Shown here piece by piece: positions 51,315 through 59,985 of a stretch of DNA of 60,323 nt (position 1 is the first letter of the stretch; every line of letters starts with the position of its first letter). The DNA comes from Corynebacterium otitidis ATCC 51513 (lineage in GTDB: Bacteria; Actinomycetota; Actinomycetes; Mycobacteriales; Mycobacteriaceae): contig NZ_JH815195.1 of the NCBI RefSeq assembly GCF_000296405.1, positions 50,677-110,999 of the forward strand. Reading direction: 5' to 3'. The notes beneath the pieces are model-generated. The model made no database searches. It was not told the origin of the DNA and saw only the letters and a program-made list of their open reading frames with translations. The position numbers and the translations under genes are program-made.

Positions 51315-51365
51315 ATCCCCGCGGATCACGGCGGGGATGGACGTGTCGTTAGACGTTACCGTAAC
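51315..51365. promoter_or_regulatory. menG-polyprenyl synthase spacer: hairpin and palindrome
   Basis: A perfect 8-base-pair stem (ATCCCCGC / GCGGGGAT, 51315-51338) is followed by the 11-base palindrome GTTACCGTAAC (51355-51365), which could be an operator for the downstream synthase gene. No known regulator consensus is claimed. Confidence 0.4.
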
Positions 51366-51427
51366 CCACGGCCCAACCCGCGCCCCATTTGAGGAGCCTC
51401 GCACCCGGCGCAGCGCCGCCCGGCGGG

Positions 51428-52117
51428 TCATTCGGGCTTGGTCGCGGAGTGGATGGCCACCACCCCGAAGGTGAGGTTCTGCCAGCCGCAGTCGGCCCAA
51501 CCGCTGCGGTTGATGAGTGCGGCGAGCTCCTCCTGGTCCGGCCACTGGCGGATCGACTCCGCGAGGTAGACGTAGGCCTCCGGGTTGGTGGCCACGGCCC
51601 GCGCCACGACGGGCAGCAGACGCATGAGGTACTCCTTGTACACCGCGCCCGCGACCGGCACCGTCGGGGTGGAGAACTCGTTGACGGTGAGCCGGCCGCC
51701 CGGCTTCGTGACCCTGGCCATCTCCTCAAGCCCGGCGCGCGGGTCGTTGAGGTTGCGCAGCCCGTAGGAGATCGTCACGGCGTCGAACGTCTCGTCGGGG
51801 AACGGGAGGTTGAGCCCGTCGCCGGCGACCATGGGCACGTCGCGCCCGCGGCCCGCCTTGAGCATCCCGAGGGAGAAGTCGCAGGACACGGCGTAGGCGC
51901 CGTTCTTGGCGAGCTCGACGGTGGAGACGCCGGTGCCGGCGGCGAGGTCGAGGACGAGCTCACCCTTGGCCGCGCCGAGGCGCTTGGTGTTGCGGCGCCG
52001 CCAGCGCCGGTCCTGTCCGAACGAGAGCACGGTGTTGGCGAGGTCGTAGTGACCGCCCACCCCGTCGAACATGCGCCGCACCTCGCGCGGCTCCTTGTCG
52101 AGGCCTGCCCTTCCCAC
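51428..52117 (-). CDS. menG: Demethylmenaquinone methyltransferase MenG
   Basis: Methylates demethylmenaquinone with SAM, the last step of menaquinone synthesis. GTG at 52117 gives [20 protein letters not shown] and 229 residues. SAM motif I is [16 protein letters not shown], and the UbiE/MenG signatures [20 protein letters not shown] and [16 protein letters not shown] are present. A TAGAAT box 8 bases upstream suggests a leaderless mRNA. The frame is also open upstream into the mannosyltransferase, so a fused protein is possible. Confidence 0.93.
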   Translation of the reverse strand: MGRAGLDKEPREVRRMFDGVGGHYDLANTVLSFGQDRRWRRRNTKRLGAAKGELVLDLAAGTGVSTVELAKNGAYAVSCDFSLGMLKAGRGRDVPMVAGDGLNLPFPDETFDAVTISYGLRNLNDPRAGLEEMARVTKPGGRLTVNEFSTPTVPVAGAVYKEYLMRLLPVVARAVATNPEAYVYLAESIRQWPDQEELAALINRSGWADCGWQNLTFGVVAIHSATKPE

Positions 52118-53272
52118 GGGGCCCGATTCTAGCCCGCCTAGCGCCCCGGGTCGGGGCCTGGGGCCGCGCTGAATCGCGGTGGCGTAGTGCTCCTCGAGGG
52201 CGGCCATGAGCGAGCCCCAGTCGCGGCCCTCGACCGCGGCGAGGGAGGCCTTGCGGTAGGAATCGCGCCGCTCGGGCGAGGTGAGCTCGGCGACCTTGGC
52301 GGGCAGCGCGTCGGCGAAGCCCTCGACGGGCAGGAGGAAGCCGTCGACGCCGTCGTCGATGAGGTCGACGGGCCCGCCCCGGTTGGGGGCGATGGCGGGC
52401 ACGCCGGAGGCGTGGGCCTCCTGCACGGTCTGGCAGAAGGTCTCGAACTCGCCGGGGTGGACGAACACGTCGAAGCTGGCGAACGCCTCGCCGAGCTTCT
52501 CGCCGCGGAGCTGCCCGGTGAACACGGCTCCGGGCAGCGCCGCCTCGAGGGTCTCGCGCTCGGGGCCCTTGCCCACGACGACGACGCGCACGCCCGGGGT
52601 GCGGCAGAGCCTGGAGAGCCGGTGGACGGCCTTCTCGGGCGCGAGCCTGCCGACGTAACCGACGACGACGTCGCTCTCCCCCGCGCCCCAGGAGCGGCGC
52701 AGCTTATTGCTTCGGCGCTCGGGCCGGAAGGTCTCGGCGTCGACGCCGCGGCCCCAGCGCGCGAGCCCGGGCACGCCCTGCTCTTTGAGCTGCTCGAGCG
52801 AGCGGGTCGAGGGCGCGAGGTTGACCGCGCAGCCCTGGTGGATGGTGCGGGTGAGCCACCAGGCGGGCTTCTCCAAGGCGGCGAGCCCGTAGCGCGCCGC
52901 GAAGCCGGGCACGTCGGTCTGGAACACGGCGACAAGCGGGAGGTTCAGCCGGTGGGCGGCTGCGGCGCCGGCGGCGCCAAGCACGAACGGCGAGGCGAGG
53001 TGCACGACGTCGGGGCGGAAGTCCTTGAGCCACGTGGTGAGCCTGGGCAGCGGGATGCCCACCGGCAGGGAGCGCACCGGGGGCACGTGCGTGGCGGGCA
53101 GGCGGCGCACGGTGACGCGGGGGTTCGCGGCGTCGCCGGGCTGCTCGTCGCCGGGCGCGATGAGCAGCACGTCGTGGCCGCGCCCGGAGAGGTAGTCGAC
53201 GGTGCGGGCCACGGTGTTGGACACGCCGTTGACGGCGGGGAAGTACGACTCGGCGACGATGGCGACGCGCAT
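52118..53272 (-). CDS. mgtA: GDP-mannose-dependent glycosyltransferase (MgtA-like), no own stop
   Basis: GT-B family enzyme (GT4-like). Starts [20 protein letters not shown], 385 residues to the MenG start. It has [15 protein letters not shown] and the nucleotide-sugar site [19 protein letters not shown] (Glu-7x-Glu). The corynebacterial homologue in this position is involved in lipomannan-type glycolipid assembly. No stop codon appears before menG: a frame shifted by one base would end at a TAG at 52138. The last 21 residues (from QRGPRPRPG on) look non-coding, consistent with a lost stop or an indel. DUF3592 lies 4 bases upstream. Confidence 0.85.
52126..52131 (-). promoter_or_regulatory. 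-10 box for a leaderless menG mRNA
   Basis: TAGAAT lies 8 bases before the menG GTG. Leaderless mRNAs beginning at the start codon, 6-8 bases after a TANNNT box, are common in Corynebacterium and Mycobacterium. Confidence 0.55.
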
Positions 53273-53276
53273 GGGC

Positions 53277-53726
53277 TTAGCTGTCCTCCTGGTCGGGGCG
53301 GGGCGTGGGCGGCGGGGAGGTGAGCGCGTTGACCGCGAGCCACGCGCCCGCGGCGATGGCGAGCGCGGCGGCGGCGATCGACGCGGCCGGGGCGATGGCC
53401 AGCGGCCAGTTGCGGCCCTCGACCTTCGCGAGGTCGGGGCGGTGCTGGGCGTAGACGATGCGCACGACCTGTCCCTCGGCGAGCCCGCCCGGGTAGAGCA
53501 GCCCGCCGCCGGGCGAGTGGTAGAGCCCGTTACTGTCGCGGTACTCGACGTCGGTGCGCAGCACCCCAACGCGGGTGATCTCCCCGAGGCTGCGGGCGGG
53601 GTGCTCGGCGATGACGCGGTCGTTGTGCCACGCGCCGATGAGCAGCCCGAGCGCCCCGGCGACGGCGAGCGCCGCTAAGAACATGATCGCCTGGTGGAGC
53701 CGGCGGCGCAGCCGGCCCGGCCTCAC
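53277..53726 (-). CDS. DUF3592 membrane protein
   Basis: 149 residues. Transmembrane segments at about 13-31 ([20 protein letters not shown]) and 109-130 flank a soluble domain with [20 protein letters not shown] and [20 protein letters not shown]. This matches the DUF3592 layout. The GTG start overlaps the menD stop by 4 bases (GTGA), and the mannosyltransferase starts 4 bases after its stop. Conserved in this place in actinobacterial men clusters; function unknown. Confidence 0.85.
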   Translation of the reverse strand: MRPGRLRRRLHQAIMFLAALAVAGALGLLIGAWHNDRVIAEHPARSLGEITRVGVLRTDVEYRDSNGLYHSPGGGLLYPGGLAEGQVVRIVYAQHRPDLAKVEGRNWPLAIAPAASIAAAALAIAAGAWLAVNALTSPPPTPRPDQEDS

Positions 53727-55372
53727 CGGCCCTCCCCCTCGCCGAGGACGAGCTCGTGCAGGCGGCTGGCCTGCGTCCGGCGCGAGGCGCGGTCGGTGGC
53801 GACCTCGACGACGTTAAGCCCGCGGGGCCGCTCGGCGCGCTCGTCGAGCGCGGCGGCGAGCGCGGCGGCGTCGTCGACGAGCTCGTGGTCGACACCGAAG
53901 GCCCGGCACAGCGCCCCGATATCGGCGCCGTGCGGGGTGCCGAACGCCCGCTCGAAGGGGCCGCGCAGCGGCTCGGCGCCGACCTCGAGGGTCTCGAAGA
54001 TGCCGCCGCCGTCGTCGTTCGCGACGACGATGGTTAGGTCCTCGACCTCGGGGGAGCCGACGACAGACAACAGCCCGCCGGCGTCGTGGAGGAACGCGAC
54101 GTCCCCGATGAGCGCGAGCGTGCGCGGCGCGCGGGTCGCTGTCGGATCCGCGGTCTGCCGGGCGAGCGCGACGCCGATGGCCTGGGAGACGGAGCCGTCG
54201 ATGCCGGCGGTGCCGCGCGGGGTGTAGACGTCGACACCGCCGAAGGGGAGGCCGGCGAGCGAGACGTCGCGCACGGGGTTGGAGGCCGCGACGAAGAGCC
54301 CGTCGCCCACGGCGAGCCCGTCGGCGAGGATCGCGGCGGCGTGCAGCCCGGTGAGCCCGCCGTCCTGGTCGGCGAGCACCTCGCGCACGGCGTCCGCGGC
54401 GAGGCTGGAGGCCTCGCGGGCGAGCGCAAGCCAGCGCTTCTCCGGGCTGCCGATGGCCTCGACGCGGGTGGCGACGCGCGCGGCGTTGCCCTCGGGGTCG
54501 GTGACGGTGCCGGTGCGGCTGAGCACGGTGACGTCGATGCCGGGGTCGGCCATAAGAGCGAGCACGTCGCGGTGGAGGGTGGGGTGCCCGACGACGACGA
54601 GCTGCTCGGGGCGGGTGGTAAGAGAGCGCTCCCCTGCCCCGATGGAGCCGCGGCGGAAGATGCCCGCGGCGAGCGGGTGGACGGGCTCGGCGGGGGCGGG
54701 CGCGCTCGGCTCGGCGATGGTGGGCACGTCCTCTAGGCCCTCGACGTCCCAGGCCTCGTCGCCGGCGACGACGAGCGTGTCGCGCGACAGATCCAGCTTC
54801 ACGGAGCCGCGGTCGACCGCGGGGGCGACGGGCCGGCGCGGCGCGGGCGAGGCCTCGCCGGCGGCAGGTGGCTCCTCGGGCGCGACGAGCGGCACGTCGA
54901 GCGGCACGTTGACGTGCACGGGGCCCGCGACCTCGAGGTCGATCTCGCCCGCGGCGAGCTCCTCGCCGGAGCGGGTCGCGGCGAAGGAGGAGAAGATGCC
55001 GTCCTGCTCGATGGTCTGGCTAGCCCCCGTGCCGACGTAGCGCGAGGGCCGGTCGGCGGTGACGACGACGAGCGGGCTGTGGCTGTGGGCGGCCTCCGCG
55101 ACGGCGGGCAGGCAGTTCGCCGCCGCCGTCCCGGAGGTCGTCACCACCGCCGCGGGCCGCCTCGAGGCCCTCGCGATACCGAGCGCGAGGAACGCCGCGG
55201 AGCGCTCGTCGAGGCGGGTGTGGACCCGAAGCTCGCGGCGATTGAGCAGCGCGATGCTCAGCGGCGCGTTGCGGGAGCCGGGGCAGATGACGACGTCGCG
55301 GCACGCCGCGGCGAGCCGCTCGGCGACGGCGGCGGCGAGCCGGGGCGAAGGCTGGGTGTCCATGTCGCTCAT
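53723..55372 (-). CDS. menD: SEPHCHC synthase MenD
   Basis: Thiamine-diphosphate enzyme that joins isochorismate and 2-oxoglutarate. 549 residues. N-terminal CRDVVICPGSRNAPLSIALL, LDERSAAFLALGIARASRRP (ThDP-activating Glu) and TTSGTAAANCLPAVAEAAHS; C-terminal ThDP site around LALIGDVAFLHDAGGLLSVV. The ATG at 55372 overlaps the menC stop by 4 bases (ATGA). Forms an operon with menC, DUF3592 and mgtA. Confidence 0.95.
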   Translation of the reverse strand: MSDMDTQPSPRLAAAVAERLAAACRDVVICPGSRNAPLSIALLNRRELRVHTRLDERSAAFLALGIARASRRPAAVVTTSGTAAANCLPAVAEAAHSHSPLVVVTADRPSRYVGTGASQTIEQDGIFSSFAATRSGEELAAGEIDLEVAGPVHVNVPLDVPLVAPEEPPAAGEASPAPRRPVAPAVDRGSVKLDLSRDTLVVAGDEAWDVEGLEDVPTIAEPSAPAPAEPVHPLAAGIFRRGSIGAGERSLTTRPEQLVVVGHPTLHRDVLALMADPGIDVTVLSRTGTVTDPEGNAARVATRVEAIGSPEKRWLALAREASSLAADAVREVLADQDGGLTGLHAAAILADGLAVGDGLFVAASNPVRDVSLAGLPFGGVDVYTPRGTAGIDGSVSQAIGVALARQTADPTATRAPRTLALIGDVAFLHDAGGLLSVVGSPEVEDLTIVVANDDGGGIFETLEVGAEPLRGPFERAFGTPHGADIGALCRAFGVDHELVDDAAALAAALDERAERPRGLNVVEVATDRASRRTQASRLHELVLGEGEGR

Positions 55373-56373
55373 CCTAAGGCGAGGATCTCCCGGCACCGCG
55401 CGAGCCTGTCGAGCCACCAGTCGCGCCGCCCCGGCGCGGCGGCGAGCTCCGCCAGGCGCGCGGGCTCAGGCTCGACCGGCGCGGTCGGGAGCTCCCCGTC
55501 GACGAGCGGGCGGGGCTCTGCGACGTCGGCCTCGAAGAGCCGCTGGGTCGCCAGGCCCGCGGCGCGGCCCTCCGGGAGGTTCGCAGCCGCGGCAAGGCCG
55601 GCGTTCATGCCGACCGCGGTGTCGAGCGCGCTCGCCACGGTCACGGACATCCCGTGGCCGGAGAGCTCCCGGGCGATGGCGAGGAGGCGCCCCGCGCCGC
55701 CGAGCGGCGCGGCCTTGAGCACGGCGACCTCCGCGGCGCGCAGCCGCGCGACCCTAAAGGGGTCTGCGGCCTTGCGGATCGACTCGTCGGCCGCGACCGG
55801 CGTGTCGATCCTCAAGCGCGCGAGCTCCCCGCGCAGCTCGCGGAGCTCGTCTGCGCTGCGGCACGGCTGCTCGAGGTATTCCGGCTCCCCGAGGCGCGCT
55901 GCCGCCTCGGCGGCCTCCTTGACGGTCCAGCCGCCGTTGGCGTCCACGCGGATTCGCGCCTCGGGCCTCGCCTCGCGCACCGCGTTAACGCGCGCGACGT
56001 CGTCGTCGAGGTGTTGTCCGGGCTCGGCGACCTTGATCTTGAACGTGCGGCAGCCGGGGTAGCGCTCGACGAGCGCGGCGGCCTCGGCGGGCGGGAGCGC
56101 GGGGATCGTGGCGTTGACCTCGACGCGCTCGCGCCTGGGCGCCGGGAGCCCGGAGTACGCCGCCTCGAGGGCGCCGCGCAGCCACGCGGCGGCCTCCTCA
56201 TCGGGGTACTCGACGAACGGGGCGAACTCGCCCCAGCCGGCCGGTCCCTCGATGAGGAGCGCCTCCCTCGTGGTGATCCCCCGGAAGCGGGCCCGCATGG
56301 GAAGCGCCACCACGACCGAGCGCTCCATAAGCTCCTCGGCGGTGGGCAGCGGCGGGGCGGGGATGTCGGCCAT
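55369..56373 (-). CDS. menC: o-Succinylbenzoate synthase MenC
   Basis: Enolase-superfamily dehydratase. 334 residues, starting MADIPAPPLPTAEELMERSV. The catalytic K-x-K is in CRTFKIKVAEPGQ; the metal ligands are in RVDANGGW, YLEQPCRS and VAADESIRK; a second lysine is in VAVLKAAPLGG. I chose the ATG at 56373; a TAGCGT box 8 bases upstream suggests a leaderless mRNA. Divergent from menB. Confidence 0.94.
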   Translation of the reverse strand: MADIPAPPLPTAEELMERSVVVALPMRARFRGITTREALLIEGPAGWGEFAPFVEYPDEEAAAWLRGALEAAYSGLPAPRRERVEVNATIPALPPAEAAALVERYPGCRTFKIKVAEPGQHLDDDVARVNAVREARPEARIRVDANGGWTVKEAAEAAARLGEPEYLEQPCRSADELRELRGELARLRIDTPVAADESIRKAADPFRVARLRAAEVAVLKAAPLGGAGRLLAIARELSGHGMSVTVASALDTAVGMNAGLAAAANLPEGRAAGLATQRLFEADVAEPRPLVDGELPTAPVEPEPARLAELAAAPGRRDWWLDRLARCREILALG

Positions 56374-56381
56374 GGCCCCTA

Positions 56382-56387
56382 ACGCTA
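56382..56387 (-). promoter_or_regulatory. -10 box for a leaderless menC mRNA
   Basis: TAGCGT lies 8 bases before the menC ATG on the minus strand. No good Shine-Dalgarno fits: AGGGG is only 2 bases from the ATG. Confidence 0.5.
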
Positions 56388-56443
56388 GCGCGGCCGCCGG
56401 GGATCCTCGCGCCGAGCGCAGCGATGTTCGAGGCGCCGCGACG

Positions 56444-56449
56444 TAGGCT
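56444..56449 (+). promoter_or_regulatory. -10 box for a leaderless menB mRNA
   Basis: TAGGCT lies 8 bases before the menB ATG at 56458. No Shine-Dalgarno is seen upstream of it. Confidence 0.5.
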
Positions 56450-56457
56450 TGGGTGCC

Positions 56458-57414
56458 ATGGCAGCGACAGGCAGCACGAGCGCCCCGGGCGGGGGGCAGC
56501 CCTTCGACCCCGAGCAGTGGCGCCCCGTCGAGGGCTTCGAGGACTTCAGCGACGTCACCTACCACCGCCACCGCGGACCCGGCCGCGAGTTCGGGATCGC
56601 GCGGGTGGCGTTCGACCGCCCGGAGGTGCGCAACGCGTTTCGGCCCCGCACCGTCGACGAGCTCTACCGGGCGCTCGACGACGCGCGTCGCGACCCCACG
56701 GTTGGCACCGTGCTGCTCACCGGCAACGGCCCCTCGCCCAAGGACGGGGGCTGGGCGTTCTCCTCGGGCGGGGACCAGCGCATCCGCGGGCGCTCCGGCT
56801 ACCAGTACGCCGCCGGCGACAGCGACACCGAGGTCGACGAGGCCCGCACCAAGGCCGAGGGCGGCCGTCTCCACATCCTCGAGGTGCAGCGCCTCATCCG
56901 CCAGATGCCCAAGGTCGTCATAGCGCTCGTCGGCGGCTGGGCCGCCGGCGGCGGGCACTCGCTGCACGTCGTGTGCGACCTGACGATCGCCTCCAGGCAG
57001 CACGCGCGCTTCAAGCAGACCGACGCGGACGTCGGCTCCTTCGACGCGGGCTACGGCAGCGCCTACCTCGCGCGCATGGTCGGCCAGAAGCGCGCCCGGG
57101 AGATCTTCTTCCTCGGGCGGTCCTACATGGCCGAGGAGATGGAGAAGATGGGCGCGGTCAACGCGGTCGTCGACCACGCCGACCTCGAGGCCACCGGCGT
57201 CGAGTGGGCGCGCGCCATCAACGGCAAGTCCCCCACCGCGCAGCGGATGCTGAAGTTCGCGTTCAACCTCGCCGACGACGGGATGGCCGGCCAGCAGGTC
57301 TTCGCCGGGGAGGCCACCCGCCTGGCCTACATGACCGACGAGGCCCGCGAGGGCAAGGAGGCCTTCTTAGAGAAGCGCCCGCCGCGCTGGGAGGACTACC
57401 CCTACTACTATTAA
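56458..57414 (+). CDS. menB: 1,4-Dihydroxy-2-naphthoyl-CoA synthase MenB
   Basis: Crotonase-fold cyclase. 318 residues, starting MAATGSTSAPGGGQPFDPEQ. Oxyanion-hole and active-site segments are SSGGDQRIRGRSGYQY, VGGWAAGGGHSLHVVCDLTI and KQTDADVGSFDAGYGSAYLA. It ends PPRWEDYPYYY, the typical MenB tail. I chose the ATG at 56458; the TTG at 56449 in the same frame overlaps the -10 box. Confidence 0.96.
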   Translation: MAATGSTSAPGGGQPFDPEQWRPVEGFEDFSDVTYHRHRGPGREFGIARVAFDRPEVRNAFRPRTVDELYRALDDARRDPTVGTVLLTGNGPSPKDGGWAFSSGGDQRIRGRSGYQYAAGDSDTEVDEARTKAEGGRLHILEVQRLIRQMPKVVIALVGGWAAGGGHSLHVVCDLTIASRQHARFKQTDADVGSFDAGYGSAYLARMVGQKRAREIFFLGRSYMAEEMEKMGAVNAVVDHADLEATGVEWARAINGKSPTAQRMLKFAFNLADDGMAGQQVFAGEATRLAYMTDEAREGKEAFLEKRPPRWEDYPYYY

Positions 57415-57467
57415 CCGCCAGGCCGCGACCCTTTCCCGGGGCCGCGGGGGAAGGAGGCCGCAGGACG

Positions 57468-58622
57468 GTGGCGCCGAGGCGATCCCACGTGCTTAGCCCC
57501 CTCGTCGTGCCCGCCGCGGACCCGGCGCGCGTCCTCGACGAGCTCGAGGCCGCGATCGCCGGCGAGGCGAGTCTTTTGCCCGTGCCCGACAACGACGAGG
57601 CGCGCGCGAGGCGGCTTGTGGACTCGCAGCTCGCCGGGCGGCCCATCGACCCGGAGGTCGCCGTCGTCGTCGCGACGTCCGGCTCGACGGGCCCGCCCAA
57701 GGGCGCGGAGCTCACCGCCGCGAACCTCGTCTCGAGCGCGGACGCGACCCACCGGCGCCTCGGCGGGCCGGGCCAGTGGCTGCTCGCCATGCCCGCCCAC
57801 CACATCGCGGGCCTCCAGGTGCTCGTGCGCAGCCTGGTGGCCGGCGTCGAGCCCTACTGCCTGAACTTGAGCTCCGGGTTCTCCATTGAGGAGTTCGCGC
57901 GCGGCGCCGCGGAGCTCGACCGCACCGGCGACCGCTCGTACACCGCGCTCACCCCCATGCAGCTCGCGAAGGCGCTCGACGAGCTCGCCGGCATCGACGC
58001 GCTGCGGACCTTCGACGCGGTGCTCGTCGGCGGCGGGCCGCTCGACGAGTCCCTGCGCTCCGCGTGCGAGCGCCTCGGGATTAACGCGGTGGCGACCTAC
58101 GGCTCCGCGGAGACCTCCGGCGGGCTCGTCTACGACGGCCGCCCGCTGTCCGGGGCGCGGGTGCGCGTCGAGCGAGGCTCAGGGCGCATCGTCGTCGGCG
58201 GGCCGATGGTCGCGCGCGGCTACCGCAACCGCGACTCCAATGCGTTCCCCGAGCCCGGCTGGTTTAGAACCTCGGACGCCGGGCGCCTCGACGAGGACGG
58301 GGTGCTCCACGTCGAGGGCCGGATCGACCAGGTGATCTCCACCGGGGGCCTCAAGCTCCACCCGGAGGTCCTCGAGCGGGCGCTGCGCGCGATCCCCGGC
58401 GTCGCCGAGGCCGCCGTCGCGGGCGTGCCCGACCCGCGCTTCGGGCAGGCGGTCGTCGCCGCCTACGAGGGCACCGCCGCCGCCGAGGACGTCTACGCCG
58501 GGCTCGCGGACCTGCCCCGCTGGCAACTACCCAAGCAGCTCCGCCGGGTCGAGTCGCTGCCGCGCGCGGCGCTCGGGAAGGTCGACCGCGGGGCGGTTGC
58601 CCGCCTGTTTTCCACCCCTTGA
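57468..58622 (+). CDS. menE: o-Succinylbenzoate-CoA ligase MenE
   Basis: Acyl-adenylate-forming ligase. 384 residues, short as in corynebacterial MenE. P-loop VVVATSGSTGPPKGAELTAA, NAVATYGSAETSGGLVYDGR, the hinge DEDGVLHVEGRIDQVISTGG and the catalytic lysine in AALGKVDRGAVARL are present. GTG at 57468 is chosen because AAGGAGG lies 10 bases before it; a GTG at 57489 is also possible. It follows menB by 53 bases. Confidence 0.93.
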   Translation: MAPRRSHVLSPLVVPAADPARVLDELEAAIAGEASLLPVPDNDEARARRLVDSQLAGRPIDPEVAVVVATSGSTGPPKGAELTAANLVSSADATHRRLGGPGQWLLAMPAHHIAGLQVLVRSLVAGVEPYCLNLSSGFSIEEFARGAAELDRTGDRSYTALTPMQLAKALDELAGIDALRTFDAVLVGGGPLDESLRSACERLGINAVATYGSAETSGGLVYDGRPLSGARVRVERGSGRIVVGGPMVARGYRNRDSNAFPEPGWFRTSDAGRLDEDGVLHVEGRIDQVISTGGLKLHPEVLERALRAIPGVAEAAVAGVPDPRFGQAVVAAYEGTAAAEDVYAGLADLPRWQLPKQLRRVESLPRAALGKVDRGAVARLFSTP

Positions 58623-58628
58623 GATAAT
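58623..58628 (+). promoter_or_regulatory. -10 box for a leaderless menA mRNA
   Basis: GATAAT lies 7 bases before the menA ATG and directly follows the menE stop, so menA could be transcribed separately. Confidence 0.5.
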
Positions 58629-58635
58629 CGCGGTC

Positions 58636-59520
58636 ATGGCACACACTCCGAGCTTCGGGCAGTGGCTCGAGGGCGCGCGCCCGCACACGTGGCCCAACGC
58701 GGTCGCCCCGGTGATCGCGGGCAGCGGCGCGGCGTACTTCGCCGGCGGGTTCTCCTGGTGGCGGGCGCTCATCGCGCTGGTGGTGGCGTGGGCGCTCATC
58801 GTCGGGGTCAACTTCGCGAACGACTACTCCGACGGGATCCGCGGCACCGACGAGGACCGCAGCGGCCCGCTGCGGCTCACCGGCAGCGGGCTCGCCCGGC
58901 CGGCCGCGGTGCGCGGCGCCGCGTTCGGCGCGTTCGGCGTCGCCGCCGTCGCCGGCGTCGCGCTGAGCGTCGTGTCCAACCCGTGGCTCATCGCCGTGGG
59001 CGCGGTGTGCATCCTCGCCGCGTGGTTCTACACCGGCGGGAAGCGCCCCTACGGCTACCGCGGCCTCGGCGAGGCCGCGGTCTTCGTGTTCTTCGGGCTG
59101 GTGGCGGTGCTCGGCACGGAGTACACCCAGTCCGGCTCCATAAGCTGGGTCGGCCTCGTCGCGGCGATCACCGTCGGGGCGCTCTCCGCGGCGGTGAACC
59201 TCGCGAACAACATCCGCGACATCCCCTCCGACGAGGCCGCCGGCAAGCGCACGCTCGCCGTGCTCCTCGGCGAGCGGCGCGCCCGCTCCCTGTTTTTGAT
59301 TCTCCTCCTCGTGCCCATCCCGGGCACCGCGGCGCTGCTCTTCGCGACGTGGTGGGCGGCCTTGGGCTTCCTCGGCGCCCCGCTGCTCCTGCCCGCGGCC
59401 GCGCCGATCGTGCGCCGCGAGGCCGGCGCCCGGCTCATCCCGGTGCTCGGCGCGACCGGGCGGGCGCTTCTGGCCTGGTCGGCGCTCACCGCCATCGGGC
59501 TCGTCCTCGCCGCGACCTAG
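58636..59520 (+). CDS. menA: 1,4-Dihydroxy-2-naphthoate polyprenyltransferase MenA
   Basis: UbiA-family membrane enzyme that attaches the polyprenyl chain to the naphthoate ring. ATG at 58636 gives MAHTPSFGQWLEGARPHTWP and 294 residues with about eight or nine hydrophobic segments. The first aspartate motif is NFANDYSDGIRGTDEDRSGP and the second NLANNIRDIPSDEAAGKRTL. The substrate tail is presumably made by the synthase at 50.2 kb. Confidence 0.95.
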   Translation: MAHTPSFGQWLEGARPHTWPNAVAPVIAGSGAAYFAGGFSWWRALIALVVAWALIVGVNFANDYSDGIRGTDEDRSGPLRLTGSGLARPAAVRGAAFGAFGVAAVAGVALSVVSNPWLIAVGAVCILAAWFYTGGKRPYGYRGLGEAAVFVFFGLVAVLGTEYTQSGSISWVGLVAAITVGALSAAVNLANNIRDIPSDEAAGKRTLAVLLGERRARSLFLILLLVPIPGTAALLFATWWAALGFLGAPLLLPAAAPIVRREAGARLIPVLGATGRALLAWSALTAIGLVLAAT

Positions 59521-59576
59521 CAGCAACCCCCCGGCGGCGGGGCGCTGTCGGCCGCCCGGCGCGCGGCGCGCGGGAG

Positions 59577-59921
59577 CTAGCGCTCGGCGAGCTCCTCCTG
59601 GACCCAGCGCTTGCGGCGGCGGCGCACCTCCCGCCACCTCGCGAGGGAGCGCGTCGCGTCGATGCGCAGGTTGGTGAACACGAGCATCGACAGCGGGAAC
59701 GCGATGAGCAGGCCGAGCAGCGCGGAGATGACGATCGGCAGGGTGATGCCGAACGCGAAGCCGATGAGCTGCACCGCCGCCGCGAGCGCGACGAAGAGGC
59801 CCAGCCTTGCGAGGCCGTACTTCAACAGAGCGCGGCGCGCGTGGCTGCCCAGCTTCGCGTCGGCGTCCGGCCCGGTGTCGGGCGAGGTGTGGTTCTCGGC
59901 CGGGGAGTGCTCGTTCATCAC
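59577..59921 (-). CDS. DUF4229 membrane protein
   Basis: 114 residues. Polar N-terminus, then two hydrophobic segments at about 37-57 (GLARLGLFVALAAAVQLIGF) and 60-84 (ITLPIVISALLGLLIAFPLS), and a basic C-terminus (ARWREVRRRRKRWVQEELAE). This is the DUF4229 layout usually found next to menA. GTG at 59921 is chosen since a TAGCGT box is 6 bases upstream; an ATG at 59918 is equally possible. Confidence 0.85.
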   Translation of the reverse strand: MMNEHSPAENHTSPDTGPDADAKLGSHARRALLKYGLARLGLFVALAAAVQLIGFAFGITLPIVISALLGLLIAFPLSMLVFTNLRIDATRSLARWREVRRRRKRWVQEELAER

Positions 59922-59985
59922 CCATCTACGCTAGTCATTGGGGCGGTCGTGCGGCTATTCTGGTGGGACGACAGGAGGGAGACAC

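Noticed and set aside
53273..53569. N-terminal extension of the mannosyltransferase frame
   Set aside because: The extension overlaps DUF3592, is Ser/Arg/Pro low-complexity, and the natural start [12 protein letters not shown] is downstream.
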